A stretch of DNA of 64,000 nucleotides from contig DLGR01000019.1 of the NCBI GenBank assembly GCA_002482805.1, positions 23,011 to 87,010 on the forward strand, given 5' to 3'. Position 1 is the stretch's first letter. Each line of letters opens with the position of its first letter. Shown piece by piece: positions 27,484 through 35,318 of the stretch. Made by a program: the position numbers and the translations under genes. The stretch is from Micavibrio sp. UBA7689 (GTDB lineage Bacteria; Pseudomonadota; Alphaproteobacteria; Micavibrionales; Micavibrionaceae). A model generated the notes under the pieces. The model saw only the letters and a program-made list of their open reading frames with translations. It was not told the DNA's origin and made no database searches.

Positions 27484-28158
27484 TCAACCATAACGCTTGG
27501 CTTCCGTTTTTGGTTCCATGATGGGTTTGGCCATCAGGTCCCAGAAACGGTAGAACATCAGTTTAAAGCTCTCGGTGAAATACTGGTTGTGCAGAACGCG
27601 CACCGTCACATTGTCGGGATCGAAGCGGATCAGGGCCAGCTTGTCTGCGTAAACATAAAAAGATGTGTTGTCATAGAAAGCATCGGCCGGCAGGGTACGG
27701 TATTCCGCATATTGCGCGAACTGGGTTTCGTCCCCCTCTTTCACCAGAATATGGCACCGTATGCCCGCAATCCCGTTGATCTGGTCGCGCAGTTTTACCG
27801 CCTCTTCCAGACCCAGCCATTTCAGCCAGTTATTTTCATCGACGTTGGAAACGCAATACGTGCCGGGCTTGGCGGTCAGCGTTTTGACCACATCGGTCAT
27901 AAAGGCATGGAAACCCATTTTCCCTTCATAACTGCGCACATCGGACTGGATGACCTTGATTCCGTCATCGTCCGTAAACAACAGACCGTTTTGTTCATAG
28001 AATTGCTGCAAAACCTCGAGGCTGCGCGAAGAACCTTCGGTGGCACCGCGTTCAATATTCGAAAGCGTGTATTTTGTAAGGCCGGCCCCTTCGGCTACTT
28101 CATCCTGACTTAAGTCCAGATGCGCGCGGGCGGCGCGTAATTGTTTTGCTGAAATCAT
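27484..28158 (-). CDS. XRE-family transcriptional regulator with C-terminal effector-like domain
   Basis: This 224-residue protein has an N-terminal Cro/C1 helix-turn-helix (residues about 5-60: LRAARAHLDLSQDEVAEGAGLTKY and LSNIERG). A short linker (FTDDDGIKVI) follows. The remaining part of about 150 residues ends in YVYADKLALIRFDPDNVTVRV, a pattern seen in phospholipase-D-like sensor domains of regulators. The ligand is unknown. A purine-rich GAGGGGGAAATT ribosome site precedes the ATG. A 6-bp inverted repeat (ataatt-acaa-aattat, 28262-28277) lies about 110 bases upstream and could be an operator. The nearest likely target is the methyltransferase downstream. Confidence 0.82.
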   Translation of the reverse strand: MISAKQLRAARAHLDLSQDEVAEGAGLTKYTLSNIERGATEGSSRSLEVLQQFYEQNGLLFTDDDGIKVIQSDVRSYEGKMGFHAFMTDVVKTLTAKPGTYCVSNVDENNWLKWLGLEEAVKLRDQINGIAGIRCHILVKEGDETQFAQYAEYRTLPADAFYDNTSFYVYADKLALIRFDPDNVTVRVLHNQYFTESFKLMFYRFWDLMAKPIMEPKTEAKRYG

Positions 28159-28323
28159 AATTTCCCCCTCAGGAATTAAAATCTTTTACGTTTTACTCGC
28201 GAATATTAGAAGTGTCTAGTGGAAAAAACGCAATACGTTGCTATTTTCACTCGTATTTAACATAATTACAAAATTATGGTTTTGTGAGCGGAGAGTAAGG
28301 AGCAGCGATGTTAGGGGAAAAGT

Positions 28324-28417
28324 GGAAGGCCGGACACAACCCGAGGGCAAATTCGTTGCGGCTGCTGCCTTTCGGCCCTGACCGGATTGGCGAAGCTCTC
28401 GCCTGCGCCGACCTTCC
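28324..28417 (-). ncRNA. ffs: Signal recognition particle RNA, bacterial small type (4.5S)
   Basis: The minus-strand sequence contains the conserved SRP Alu-less core: CCAATCCGGTCAGGGCCGAA followed by AGGCAGCAGCCGCAACGA. The GGTCAGG and GCAGCAGCC parts flank the apical loop that binds Ffh. The 5' end GGAAGGTCGG (28417-28408) pairs fully with the 3' end CCGGCCTTCC (28333-28324), with one G-U pair, closing a 94-nt hairpin. This is the expected size and form in alphaproteobacteria. A promoter with a 17-base spacer lies at 28424-28452. The product targets nascent membrane proteins together with Ffh. Confidence 0.93.
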
Positions 28418-28423
28418 GAGGCC

Positions 28424-28452
28424 TGTGTAGAGGATTTATCGGGAAGCGTCAA
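28424..28452 (-). promoter_or_regulatory. Promoter of the SRP RNA gene
   Basis: On the minus strand a -35 box TTGACG (28452-28447) and a -10 box TACACA (28429-28424) are separated by 17 bases. The distance from the -10 box to the 5' end of the RNA stem at 28417 is 6 bases, which is right for a transcription start there. Confidence 0.72.
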
Positions 28453-28471
28453 ATGGTGGGGCAAAAAAGCC

Positions 28472-28500
28472 TTGCGAGGGCCACCCCCCTCTCCTATATT
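28472..28500 (+). promoter_or_regulatory. Promoter of tRNA-Thr
   Basis: TTGCGA (28472-28477) and TATATT (28495-28500) are separated by 17 bases. The tRNA begins at 28512, so the start point near 28507 would leave a very short 5' leader. It is back to back with the SRP RNA promoter in a 94-base interval. Confidence 0.7.
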
Positions 28501-28511
28501 CGCGCCCGTGC

Positions 28512-28586
28512 GCCGTCGTAGCTCAGGGGTAGAGCAACGCATTCGTAATGCGTGGGTCGGAGGTTCAATTCCTCTCGACGGCACCA
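28512..28586 (+). tRNA. tRNA-Thr (anticodon CGT)
   Basis: The full cloverleaf is readable. The acceptor stem is GCCGTCG/CGACGGC (28512-28518 and 28576-28582) and the D arm is GCTC...GAGC. The anticodon stem is ACGCA/TGCGT with loop TTCGTAA and anticodon CGT at 28544-28546. The T arm is GGAGG-TTCAATT-CCTCT, followed by discriminator A and an encoded CCA. It reads the codon ACG. Confidence 0.97.
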
Positions 28587-28602
28587 CTTCCCAAAGCAAA
28601 GC

Positions 28603-28833
28603 TTAGTAATGCGGCGGTTTGTCGCGTGCGGCCTGTTCGGTCGCGCTCAATTTTTCGCCACCGTCCGTTGCAGTCGTTTCCACATTAGCGATTTTGGCGT
28701 TGAGCCGTTCTATGCGCAGCTTTAGCGCCTCGATCTCCTTGCCTTGCGCGATCACCATATCGCTTAAGTCATGGATTTGCTTTTCCTGATGGCTCAGCAA
28801 GGTTTCGATTCGGCCCAGAGTGTTGTCAGTCAT
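28603..28833 (-). CDS. slyX: SlyX family protein
   Basis: This 76-residue protein is almost wholly a coiled coil (LGRIETLLSHQEKQIHDLSD...IEALKLRIERLNAKI) and ends with the family hallmark DKPPHY. Its function is unknown. I chose the ATG at 28833 (MTDNTLGRIE) because family members begin just before the coiled coil; an in-frame start at 28863 would add ten residues. It converges on the tRNA gene. Confidence 0.85.
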   Translation of the reverse strand: MTDNTLGRIETLLSHQEKQIHDLSDMVIAQGKEIEALKLRIERLNAKIANVETTATDGGEKLSATEQAARDKPPHY

Positions 28834-28897
28834 AGCCCCGTTATAGCCTGCTTCTTTAGCCATGGCAAAACGGCTTTTTTCATGATTATCTGGATGG

Positions 28898-29254
28898 ATG
28901 ACCGAAGAAACGCTTCCCCCCGAACGGCAATTTCAAGACGGTGAAACCATCGTCAAACAAGGGGAGCCCGCGGTGGAGGCCTTCTTGCTGGTTTCGGGCA
29001 AAGCGGATGTGTTCTTGAAAGACGTGAAAATCGCCACACTCGCCGAGGGTGATATTTTCGGGGAAGCGGCGCTGTTCAAAGGCTCCGACTATGGCGCGAC
29101 CGTAAAAGCCGCAGGCAATGCGGACGTTCAGCCCATCTTTCCCGCCATTCTCGACGCGAAAATCAAAAACTGCGATCCCCTGATCCGCGCCCTGATCCGC
29201 ATGTTGATGGTACGCCTGCGCAAAACCAGCGATGCCCTCACAAAGCAGGCCTAA
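28898..29254 (+). CDS. Stand-alone cyclic-nucleotide-binding-fold protein
   Basis: This 118-residue protein consists of a single cNMP-binding beta-roll. It has FQDGETIVKQGEPAVEAFLLVSG, the phosphate-binding cassette region GDIFGEAALF (51-60) and a C-terminal helix. There is no DNA-binding domain. The Arg that normally contacts the cyclic phosphate is replaced by Tyr65 (GEAALFKGSDYGAT), so it may not bind cAMP or cGMP in the usual way. It lies 43 bases upstream of resB on the same strand and may be co-transcribed with the cytochrome c assembly genes. Confidence 0.8.
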   Translation: MTEETLPPERQFQDGETIVKQGEPAVEAFLLVSGKADVFLKDVKIATLAEGDIFGEAALFKGSDYGATVKAAGNADVQPIFPAILDAKIKNCDPLIRALIRMLMVRLRKTSDALTKQA

Positions 29255-29297
29255 ATCCTTGATTTCGGTTGATAAGGCCTTGCCCAAGCGGTAAGTC

Positions 29298-30389
29298 ATG
29301 GGCATGGAGAATTCCACCAGATCCACCTTTGCTAAAGCCGTATCGAACCTCGCCTCACCAGCGATTTTGTTCTACGCGCTGCCATGGCTTATCGTGTTGC
29401 TGGTGGTCGGCACTTACCTGCAAAAAGATCTCGGCCTCTACACCGCGCAAAAAATGTTTTTCGGATCTTGGATTTTCTGGCTCGGTCCCCTGCCGCTTCC
29501 GGGCGGATACGCGACGCTCGCCGCCATCACAATTTGTCTGCTTGCCAAGTTTTTATTCCAAAGCCCGTGGCGTATGGGACAGGCGGGCATCATCGTCACG
29601 CACCTGAGCATTCTGGTTTTATTGATCGGCGGCGGAATCACAGCGGCCACACAGCGAGAAGGATTTTTGTCGATCAAAGAAGGCCAAAGCGGCAATGCCG
29701 TTTCGGATTACCATGCGCGCCAAATTCTGGTTTTAAAAGACGGCAAACAAATCGCAGCCGTGGATTTTGATACGCTTAAGCACGGTGATGCAATCGCGGC
29801 GGATATTTTGCCTTTCACAGCCAAAATTGAATCGCTCTGTCGCAATTGCCGCCCCGCTCCTGTGAAAGACGCAACAGGCCGCCATGGATTGGCAGAGCAA
29901 ATCAACTTGGCTTCCGCACCCGAAGAAAAAGAGAACGAGGCGAATTTATCGGGCTTTACGATAGCTGTCAGCGGCTCGGAGCAAGACGGCATCTACGCCG
30001 CGATGGAAGAAATTCCGCACAGGCCTGAAATTGGGGATTACAGCTTTGCTATCATGCGCGAGCAGCATGTGTTGCCGTTCGAAATAGAATTAAAAGATTT
30101 CAAACGCGACCTGCACCCCGGCACGGATATGGCCAGTGGGTTTTCATCCGATGTGATCGTGCGTGACAACGGCACCCAATGGCCCGCGGTGATTTCGATG
30201 AACGAGCCGCTGCGCTATAAAGGCTACACATTCTATCAAGCATCTTTCAGCATTCGTCCCGACGGTGAATTTTCAGTGCTCAGCGTGGTACAGAACAAAG
30301 GCCGCGTCTTCCCCTATATCGCGGGTGCGCTTCTGATGGTCGGGCTTATTCTGCACATCGTTCTGCGTTTGAAAGGCCGAAACGCATGA
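29298..30389 (+). CDS. resB: ResB/Ccs1-like cytochrome c biogenesis protein (System II)
   Basis: This protein of about 363 residues is the membrane partner of CcsA in System II heme delivery. Hydrophobic segments lie near residues 25-42, 57-75 and 93-113, with one more at the end (YIAGALLMVGLILHIVL, about 340-357). A large periplasmic domain lies between them and contains PLRYKGYTFYQASF, the most conserved ResB stretch. The start may be 29298 or the second ATG at 29304. The stop overlaps the ccsA start by 4 bases. Alphaproteobacteria normally use System I (Ccm), so its presence here is unusual. Confidence 0.85.
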   Translation: MGMENSTRSTFAKAVSNLASPAILFYALPWLIVLLVVGTYLQKDLGLYTAQKMFFGSWIFWLGPLPLPGGYATLAAITICLLAKFLFQSPWRMGQAGIIVTHLSILVLLIGGGITAATQREGFLSIKEGQSGNAVSDYHARQILVLKDGKQIAAVDFDTLKHGDAIAADILPFTAKIESLCRNCRPAPVKDATGRHGLAEQINLASAPEEKENEANLSGFTIAVSGSEQDGIYAAMEEIPHRPEIGDYSFAIMREQHVLPFEIELKDFKRDLHPGTDMASGFSSDVIVRDNGTQWPAVISMNEPLRYKGYTFYQASFSIRPDGEFSVLSVVQNKGRVFPYIAGALLMVGLILHIVLRLKGRNA

Positions 30390-32179
30390 CAAGAATATTT
30401 TTTCTTATAGTACTGCTGGCATTTATTCCGCAGGCGAACGCTAAGGATCTGGAATATACATCTCTCGCGCAAATACCGGTCCAGCATGAAGGCCGTATTA
30501 AGCCCCTCGACACATTTGCCAAAACCATGCTGTATACGTTTAGTGGTAAATCTTCGAATGCAGAAGAGTGGCTCGCCGAAACATTGTTCGACCCGGCAAC
30601 CGCCTTGCAACGCCCTGTATTCCGCATTTTAAGACCGCAAGCCTTTGATTTGCCCCCGCGCAAATCCAGAATTTACAGCTTTGCCGAAATCGCGCCTGTT
30701 TTGCAGATCCGCGGCGAAACCATTCAAACCTTGTTGGAGAAAGACGAAAAGGACTGGAGCGAAGATCAGCGCGAATTGATGCGCCTGCATGATGTTTACA
30801 TTCTCTACACGCAACTCCTGCGCAGTTTTTCATTTTTACTTCCGCTGAACATCGAACTTCCCGCCTCGCTGGCCAAGGAATGGAAGATCACGGAAGAAAA
30901 ACCGTTTACTGTTTCGGAATATCGCCGTTTTGCGCAGAAACTCAATGCTCGCGTAAAAGCCATCACAAAGAACAAAGGCACCGACCTTGAAAAATATAGC
31001 GAAGAAGAACGCGCGATAGTTTCCTTTGCTATGAACATGAATATTCTGGAATCCGCAGGCCAGAACAACGTCCTCTTCCGCATCATTCCGCCCTTCAAAG
31101 GAAATGAATGGCAATCCCCATGGGCGATCAGCGAAATGGGTGGCGGATCGCCGGAGGCGGCTATATATCTGGCAACGTGGAAGGCCATGGCGTTTGCGTA
31201 TATCCAGCGGGATGCCGTTTCGTGGAACGAAGCAGGCAAGCAGGCCCTGGCTCAATCCAAAAACTTTGCACCCCCAAGCAAACTGAAACTCGAATACGCG
31301 TATAACAATTTCCATCCGCTCACCGTGACAATGGCCTTGTACGCGCTGGCGCTCGCAGGCTTTGCAGCCTTCGCCTTACGGAATTGTAGGAATTCAAAAT
31401 GTCTAGCAACCTTGGCACTTGCAGGCGGATGCGCGCTTCATGCCGTTTCGATCACCGCCCGTATTTACATTCTCGATCGCCCGCCCGTCGGCACGCTGTA
31501 TGAATCAATCCTCTTCGTCGCGTTTATGTGCGCGTTGATAGGATTGGTTTTCGAAACCATCAAGCGCGACGGCAACGGTCTTTTGATCGGCGCTCTATCG
31601 GGACTTCTACTCCTCTTCACAGCTATAGGGTTCGGCGGCGACGACACCATGAAAATGCTGGTCGCCGTTCTCAACACCAATTTCTGGCTTTCCACACATG
31701 TGCTCTGCATCACGATGGGATATGGATGGTGTCTTATCACCGCATTGCTCGCTCATATATGGCTTATCCAAACCGCGCGCGGAAAAGATACCGACAATCT
31801 TGTACGGCCGATCAAAACACTGGCTTTGCTTTCCTTGCTCTTCACCGCATTCGGCACCTTGCTGGGCGGTATATGGGCCGATCAATCATGGGGACGTTTC
31901 TGGGGATGGGACCCGAAAGAAAACGGCGCGCTGCTCATCGTCCTCTGGCTCATCTGGGCGTTGCACGGCGCGATCAGCGGCCATTTGAAGCGTATGTGGT
32001 TCATCGCAAGCATGGCCGCGCTCTCCGTTATCGTCGCGCTCGCATGGTTCGGCGTAAACCTGCTGAGCACCGGCCTGCACTCCTATGGGTTTATCACGGG
32101 CGTCGCAGGGGCGCTGTTCGCGTTCTGCGTAACTGAGCTAGTATTGATCGGCGGATTGGTATGGAAGGCGAAGCGATGA
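30386..32179 (+). CDS. ccsA: CcsA-like cytochrome c heme lyase with extended N-terminal domain
   Basis: This 597-residue protein has a signal peptide and an N-terminal periplasmic domain of about 280 residues (PVQHEGRIKPLDTFAKTMLY...). The CcsA membrane domain follows, with about eight helices. The heme-handling Trp-rich motif is WGRFWGWDPKENGALLIVLW, with flanking His residues in THVLCITMGYGW and ALHGAISGHL. Ordinary CcsA proteins are about 300-350 residues. The long form with the PVQ..GR.KPLDT domain is, to my knowledge, found in Bacteroidetes and some deltaproteobacteria. The gene is coupled to resB and tlpA on both sides by ATGA overlaps. Confidence 0.9.
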   Translation: MTRIFFLIVLLAFIPQANAKDLEYTSLAQIPVQHEGRIKPLDTFAKTMLYTFSGKSSNAEEWLAETLFDPATALQRPVFRILRPQAFDLPPRKSRIYSFAEIAPVLQIRGETIQTLLEKDEKDWSEDQRELMRLHDVYILYTQLLRSFSFLLPLNIELPASLAKEWKITEEKPFTVSEYRRFAQKLNARVKAITKNKGTDLEKYSEEERAIVSFAMNMNILESAGQNNVLFRIIPPFKGNEWQSPWAISEMGGGSPEAAIYLATWKAMAFAYIQRDAVSWNEAGKQALAQSKNFAPPSKLKLEYAYNNFHPLTVTMALYALALAGFAAFALRNCRNSKCLATLALAGGCALHAVSITARIYILDRPPVGTLYESILFVAFMCALIGLVFETIKRDGNGLLIGALSGLLLLFTAIGFGGDDTMKMLVAVLNTNFWLSTHVLCITMGYGWCLITALLAHIWLIQTARGKDTDNLVRPIKTLALLSLLFTAFGTLLGGIWADQSWGRFWGWDPKENGALLIVLWLIWALHGAISGHLKRMWFIASMAALSVIVALAWFGVNLLSTGLHSYGFITGVAGALFAFCVTELVLIGGLVWKAKR

Positions 32180-32736
32180 AAAACCTTGCCATCTTATGCG
32201 CCCTGCTCGCATCCGCCGCCGTCTACACGTTCTGGAGCGATTTCCAATCGACACCTGCTGCGCCATCACAAACACAGCAGGAGATCAAAATATCCGCACC
32301 AGCGCCGCATTTCACGTTCGAAGATTTGAACGGCAAAAAACACAACATCGAAGACTTCAAAGGCAGAGTCATCATCCTGAATTTTTGGGCGACATGGTGT
32401 GCGCCGTGCGTGGTCGAATTCCCCGCCATGTTGAAACTTGCGGACATTCAAAAAGACAATGCCGCCTTCATCTTCCTGTCCATCGACGACAACAAGGAAG
32501 AGATTGCACGCTTCCTTAAAAAGCACGCAAAATCCCTGCCGCAAAATGCGGTGGTAGGACATGATGTCGATAAAACGGTTTCACAGGACCTTTTCCAAAC
32601 GGTAAAGGTGCCTGAAACCTATATCATAACGCCCGATCTGAAACTCGCAGACAAAATCGTAGGGAGCGACGTTGACTGGACCTCAGAGGCCGTTCAGCAA
32701 AAAATCAATACGCTTTACCGCGCCAGATCGATGTAG
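32176..32736 (+). CDS. TlpA/ResA-type membrane-anchored thioredoxin
   Basis: This 186-residue protein has an N-terminal signal anchor (residues 3-20) and a thioredoxin fold facing the periplasm. The active site is Cys75-Ala-Pro-Cys78 in FWATWCAPCVVEFP, and the cis-Pro loop is VKVPETYII. In System II operons such a protein (ResA) reduces the apocytochrome c heme-binding cysteines. I start at the ATG at 32176, which overlaps the ccsA stop; a reading from 32161 lies inside ccsA. No CcdA electron donor is seen nearby. Its 3' end overlaps the convergent gene by 22 bases. Confidence 0.93.
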   Translation: MKNLAILCALLASAAVYTFWSDFQSTPAAPSQTQQEIKISAPAPHFTFEDLNGKKHNIEDFKGRVIILNFWATWCAPCVVEFPAMLKLADIQKDNAAFIFLSIDDNKEEIARFLKKHAKSLPQNAVVGHDVDKTVSQDLFQTVKVPETYIITPDLKLADKIVGSDVDWTSEAVQQKINTLYRARSM

Positions 32737-33710
32737 ACGCGGTAGTTTTTATTTGCGCCGTCAGGCTTCAACACGCCTTGTCCGACAATTTTTGTGTTCT
32801 TCGAAAGCGGCATCGCCACGATCATGCCACCATTGCTTTGCGGCGTTACATCAATGGATTTCACAAGTGATGATTTCATCGACGCGCCGGAAAGATTTCC
32901 TGCAGCGCTTCCTTGGGCAAAGCTCACGATCAAAATCTGTTCAGGATCAACGTCCGCGGTATAGGGAATATTATCGGTCGTTTCGAAGACAACGCGCGTT
33001 GTACTGTTATGATCGGCAACGCGTGCAGCGACGAGCGACGCGCCCGATGATGCGGGGACTGCGGCTTGCGGCACGGGTGCGGGGGCAGGAGGTGGCATTG
33101 CCACAGGTGCTTGAGGAGGCGGTGTTACTTGCACAGGTGGTGCAATGGCAGGCGCGGCTGGTATTGGTGGTGCTGCAACAGGCGGCAATGTCGTAGGAGT
33201 ACCGGTGATCGGCGCATCATTCAGCGCGGAAGGCGATACGGGCGGAATACCAGAAAGATCAGCAGGCGCGGCGTCGCCATCGACGAGCACTTGCAATTGC
33301 TCCACGAGACCTTGGATTTCCTGTTCGATCGCCATCAAGCGGTTCACCGCAGGCGCGGTGGTGTCGTAATCATCGCGCAATGCCTGCACGGCTGCTTCGA
33401 GTCTTTCAAATCTTTCGTCATCGCTGCCGGCATTGGTATCGAACAATCTGCGCGTGACAATACCTTTCGCTTCGGTTTCATAACCGTTTGCCGCAGCGGA
33501 TTGCGCGGCGGATTTGTCAACAGAAAGTCCGGGCGTGTCGGATGCGGGCGCTGCAAGCTCGCGCGCCTCTTCTGCCGTAAAATTCGTTTTCAATTTTTCA
33601 ACGCGCGGAGAGTTCGTCGCACTTGTTTTCGGCGTAGAAGAAGATACGTCACACCCTGCTGCAGCCAACGATGTCAGCAACAGTGCAAAGCAGACTAAAA
33701 ATTTCTTCAT
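32715..33710 (-). CDS. AMIN-like domain lipoprotein with Pro-rich linker
   Basis: This protein of about 331 residues begins MKKFLVCFALLLTSLAAAGC, a lipoprotein signal with Cys20. A helical segment with ERFERLEAAVQALRDDYD (coiled-coil character) follows. A Pro/Ala/Val-rich linker of about 60 residues comes next, and then a C-terminal beta-rich domain (ARVADHNSTTRVVFETTDNI...YIDLAR) resembling AMIN domains that bind cell wall or envelope partners. An alternative start at 33758 has a better ribosome site (AGGGAAATCACC) and would lengthen the n-region by 16 residues. A promoter candidate lies at 33838-33866. Confidence 0.72.
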   Translation of the reverse strand: MKKFLVCFALLLTSLAAAGCDVSSSTPKTSATNSPRVEKLKTNFTAEEARELAAPASDTPGLSVDKSAAQSAAANGYETEAKGIVTRRLFDTNAGSDDERFERLEAAVQALRDDYDTTAPAVNRLMAIEQEIQGLVEQLQVLVDGDAAPADLSGIPPVSPSALNDAPITGTPTTLPPVAAPPIPAAPAIAPPVQVTPPPQAPVAMPPPAPAPVPQAAVPASSGASLVAARVADHNSTTRVVFETTDNIPYTADVDPEQILIVSFAQGSAAGNLSGASMKSSLVKSIDVTPQSNGGMIVAMPLSKNTKIVGQGVLKPDGANKNYRVYIDLAR

Positions 33711-33837
33711 AGGCACGGAAGGCAAAGAGTAATGCTTCCGCGCCGACACCATGGTCATGGTGATTTCCCTAAGATGTGACACCCGCGTATGGGCATGCGA
33801 GACTCTCCAGCCGAAGCGTGAGAATCCCTCATGTTCA

Positions 33838-33866
33838 AGGCTACAGACGGTCTTCTGTATCGTCAA
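33838..33866 (-). promoter_or_regulatory. Promoter candidate for the AMIN-like lipoprotein
   Basis: On the minus strand TTGACG (33866-33861) is followed after 17 bases by TAGCCT (33843-33838). The -35 box is strong and the -10 box only fair. The start point near 33831 would give a leader of about 70-120 bases. The remaining gene-free sequence between 33711 and 33969 shows nothing else recognisable. Confidence 0.4.
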
Positions 33867-33969
33867 ATAGAAATGTGTTTAGAATCAAAGTTTTAAGGGC
33901 GCACTGTAACCCCAGAGTCACGTCAAGGGTTAAGTGCCTGTATTTGAGTCATTTTTTGAATCAGGCGGG

Positions 33970-34443
33970 CTAGAAATTGATCGTGACCGGGAAGTTGATG
34001 GAATAGGTCCCGTCATTGTAAGGGGTACCGCCGCCCAGCGTCTGAAGACGGCCGCTGATCGTGAACGTGCTGTTCCCCGAAGCATCGGTTACAGGCACCA
34101 AAGGGCGGGATTCCAAGTTATCGACTGTAAACGGCCCTCCTGGCCCCGTGATACTGAAGCTGGGAGGAAAACTGATAGTATAGGCAGTGCTGGACGGCCC
34201 CCCGGAAACCGAGTATTCACCGATCTGGGGCGGTGAGTGCAGATAGATGTTCGAATTGTAAGAATAAGTCCCCGACGGATTGATGGTCACGCGTCCGACA
34301 ACGGCCGTGGAAATGACCACGATTTCACCGAAGTAAAGCGGTGTGTCTTCGGTAATCGTCTGTGCGTGAACCATCTGCGGCAATAACGCTGCCGCCAGAA
34401 ATAAACAACCCGCAAGGGCGCTATTTCTGTGTGACAATTTCAT
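33970..34443 (-). CDS. DUF4402 minor subunit, fibre/pilin-like
   Basis: This secreted 157-residue protein has a signal peptide ending VHAQ (residue about 27). The DUF4402 pattern follows: ITEDTPLYFGEIVV near the start of the mature chain, then repeated beta-strands and YNDGTYSINFPVTINF at the end. The terminal alternating strand ending in an aromatic residue is like the chaperone-bound edge strand of pilins. The gene overlaps the chaperone gene by 23 bases and is last in that transcript, so it is probably a low-abundance tip or adaptor subunit. That role is inference. Confidence 0.75.
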   Translation of the reverse strand: MKLSHRNSALAGCLFLAAALLPQMVHAQTITEDTPLYFGEIVVISTAVVGRVTINPSGTYSYNSNIYLHSPPQIGEYSVSGGPSSTAYTISFPPSFSITGPGGPFTVDNLESRPLVPVTDASGNSTFTISGRLQTLGGGTPYNDGTYSINFPVTINF

Positions 34444-35221
34444 CGATCACGCCTTTATCCCCGAATTCATTCGTATATACCAGCCGTATCGGGCCCGCTG
34501 CGGGCACCTCCTTCAAAGGCATTTCCACAACGCGCTTTGATACCTCAGAAAAAACATTCAGGTTCGACATAACGCCTATTTCTTTATCTCCCTGATAAGC
34601 CCTGACCGTCCCCATGACACCGGCCTGCCCCTGTCTTACGAGATCAAATCTCAAAGCAGGCCTTCCTTGTTGCGCCTGTGATGCAGGAACAAAGGAAATA
34701 TTTTGCATTTTGGCACCGCCCGTTAGCTCGCCCTTACGGAATATGACAGGAATGACCACGGCCACATTCATTTTCATCATAATCGATGCACTTTTGGACG
34801 GGGTTCGTCTTACGGAGGAATCTTCTTCATCAAAGCTGATTGCTTTTACATGGAAGCGGTATTCGCCGTCCGGTAAATCGGCGGGTTTTTGAATGGAAAG
34901 GCGTACTTTTTGCCGCCCCCCGGCGGGGAGTGTGAATTGTTTGGGTGAAATGCGGATATCGCGTTCCGGATCAAAAGCAGGATTGAGCGGCACCGCAATC
35001 TCTTCATAAGTCCCGTCTTCTTTTTGCTTGTAGGACATCAGTGTGATACGCACAAAATTGGGTTTGTCCCCCAGATTCAAAACCGTGATATCGGCGCTGC
35101 GCTGACGGTCATCGATCAGGATTTTGCGCGGCAGGATATCAATACGCGCCGCCTGTGCAGACAGGGGCGCAAAACAGACCGCGAAAAGAACGAAAGCTAA
35201 CGATAAAAATTTCATGGGCAT
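34421..35221 (-). CDS. PapD-like periplasmic fimbrial chaperone
   Basis: This 266-residue protein has a signal peptide (residues 1-24, ...SAQA-ARIDILP). A first immunoglobulin-like domain (PRKILIDDRQRSADITVLNLGDKPNFVRI...RISPKQFTLPAGGRQKVRL) carries the Pro-x-x-x-x-Leu strand and G1-like segment of pilus chaperones. A second domain lies at about residues 150-266. Starts at 35221 or 35215 are equivalent. It sits between the two DUF4402 subunit genes and opposite the usher, so it should carry those subunits to the usher. A strong terminator at 35262-35300 lies just upstream. Confidence 0.85.
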   Translation of the reverse strand: MPMKFLSLAFVLFAVCFAPLSAQAARIDILPRKILIDDRQRSADITVLNLGDKPNFVRITLMSYKQKEDGTYEEIAVPLNPAFDPERDIRISPKQFTLPAGGRQKVRLSIQKPADLPDGEYRFHVKAISFDEEDSSVRRTPSKSASIMMKMNVAVVIPVIFRKGELTGGAKMQNISFVPASQAQQGRPALRFDLVRQGQAGVMGTVRAYQGDKEIGVMSNLNVFSEVSKRVVEMPLKEVPAAGPIRLVYTNEFGDKGVIDEIVTQK

Positions 35222-35261
35222 CTCACTGGTTTGATTGAGGCTTCATATTAGACTTTTTTTG

Positions 35262-35300
35262 CGCAAAAAGAAAACCCCGCGAAGATGGCTTCGCGGGGTT
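35262..35300 (-). terminator. Strong intrinsic terminator between major subunit and chaperone
   Basis: A perfect 12-bp stem (aaccccgcgaag at 35273-35284, cttcgcggggtt at 35289-35300) with a 4-base loop is followed on the minus strand by TTCTTTTT. It begins 19 bases beyond the major subunit stop and about 40 bases before the chaperone start. It would stop most transcription after the major subunit and let a fraction through to the chaperone and minor subunit. Confidence 0.9.
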
Positions 35301-35318
35301 ATTAATTCTTTATCGTAA

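Noticed and set aside
28216..28599. Open frame on minus of 127 codons
   Set aside because: It covers the SRP RNA and the tRNA-Thr gene in the wrong sense and has no protein family features.
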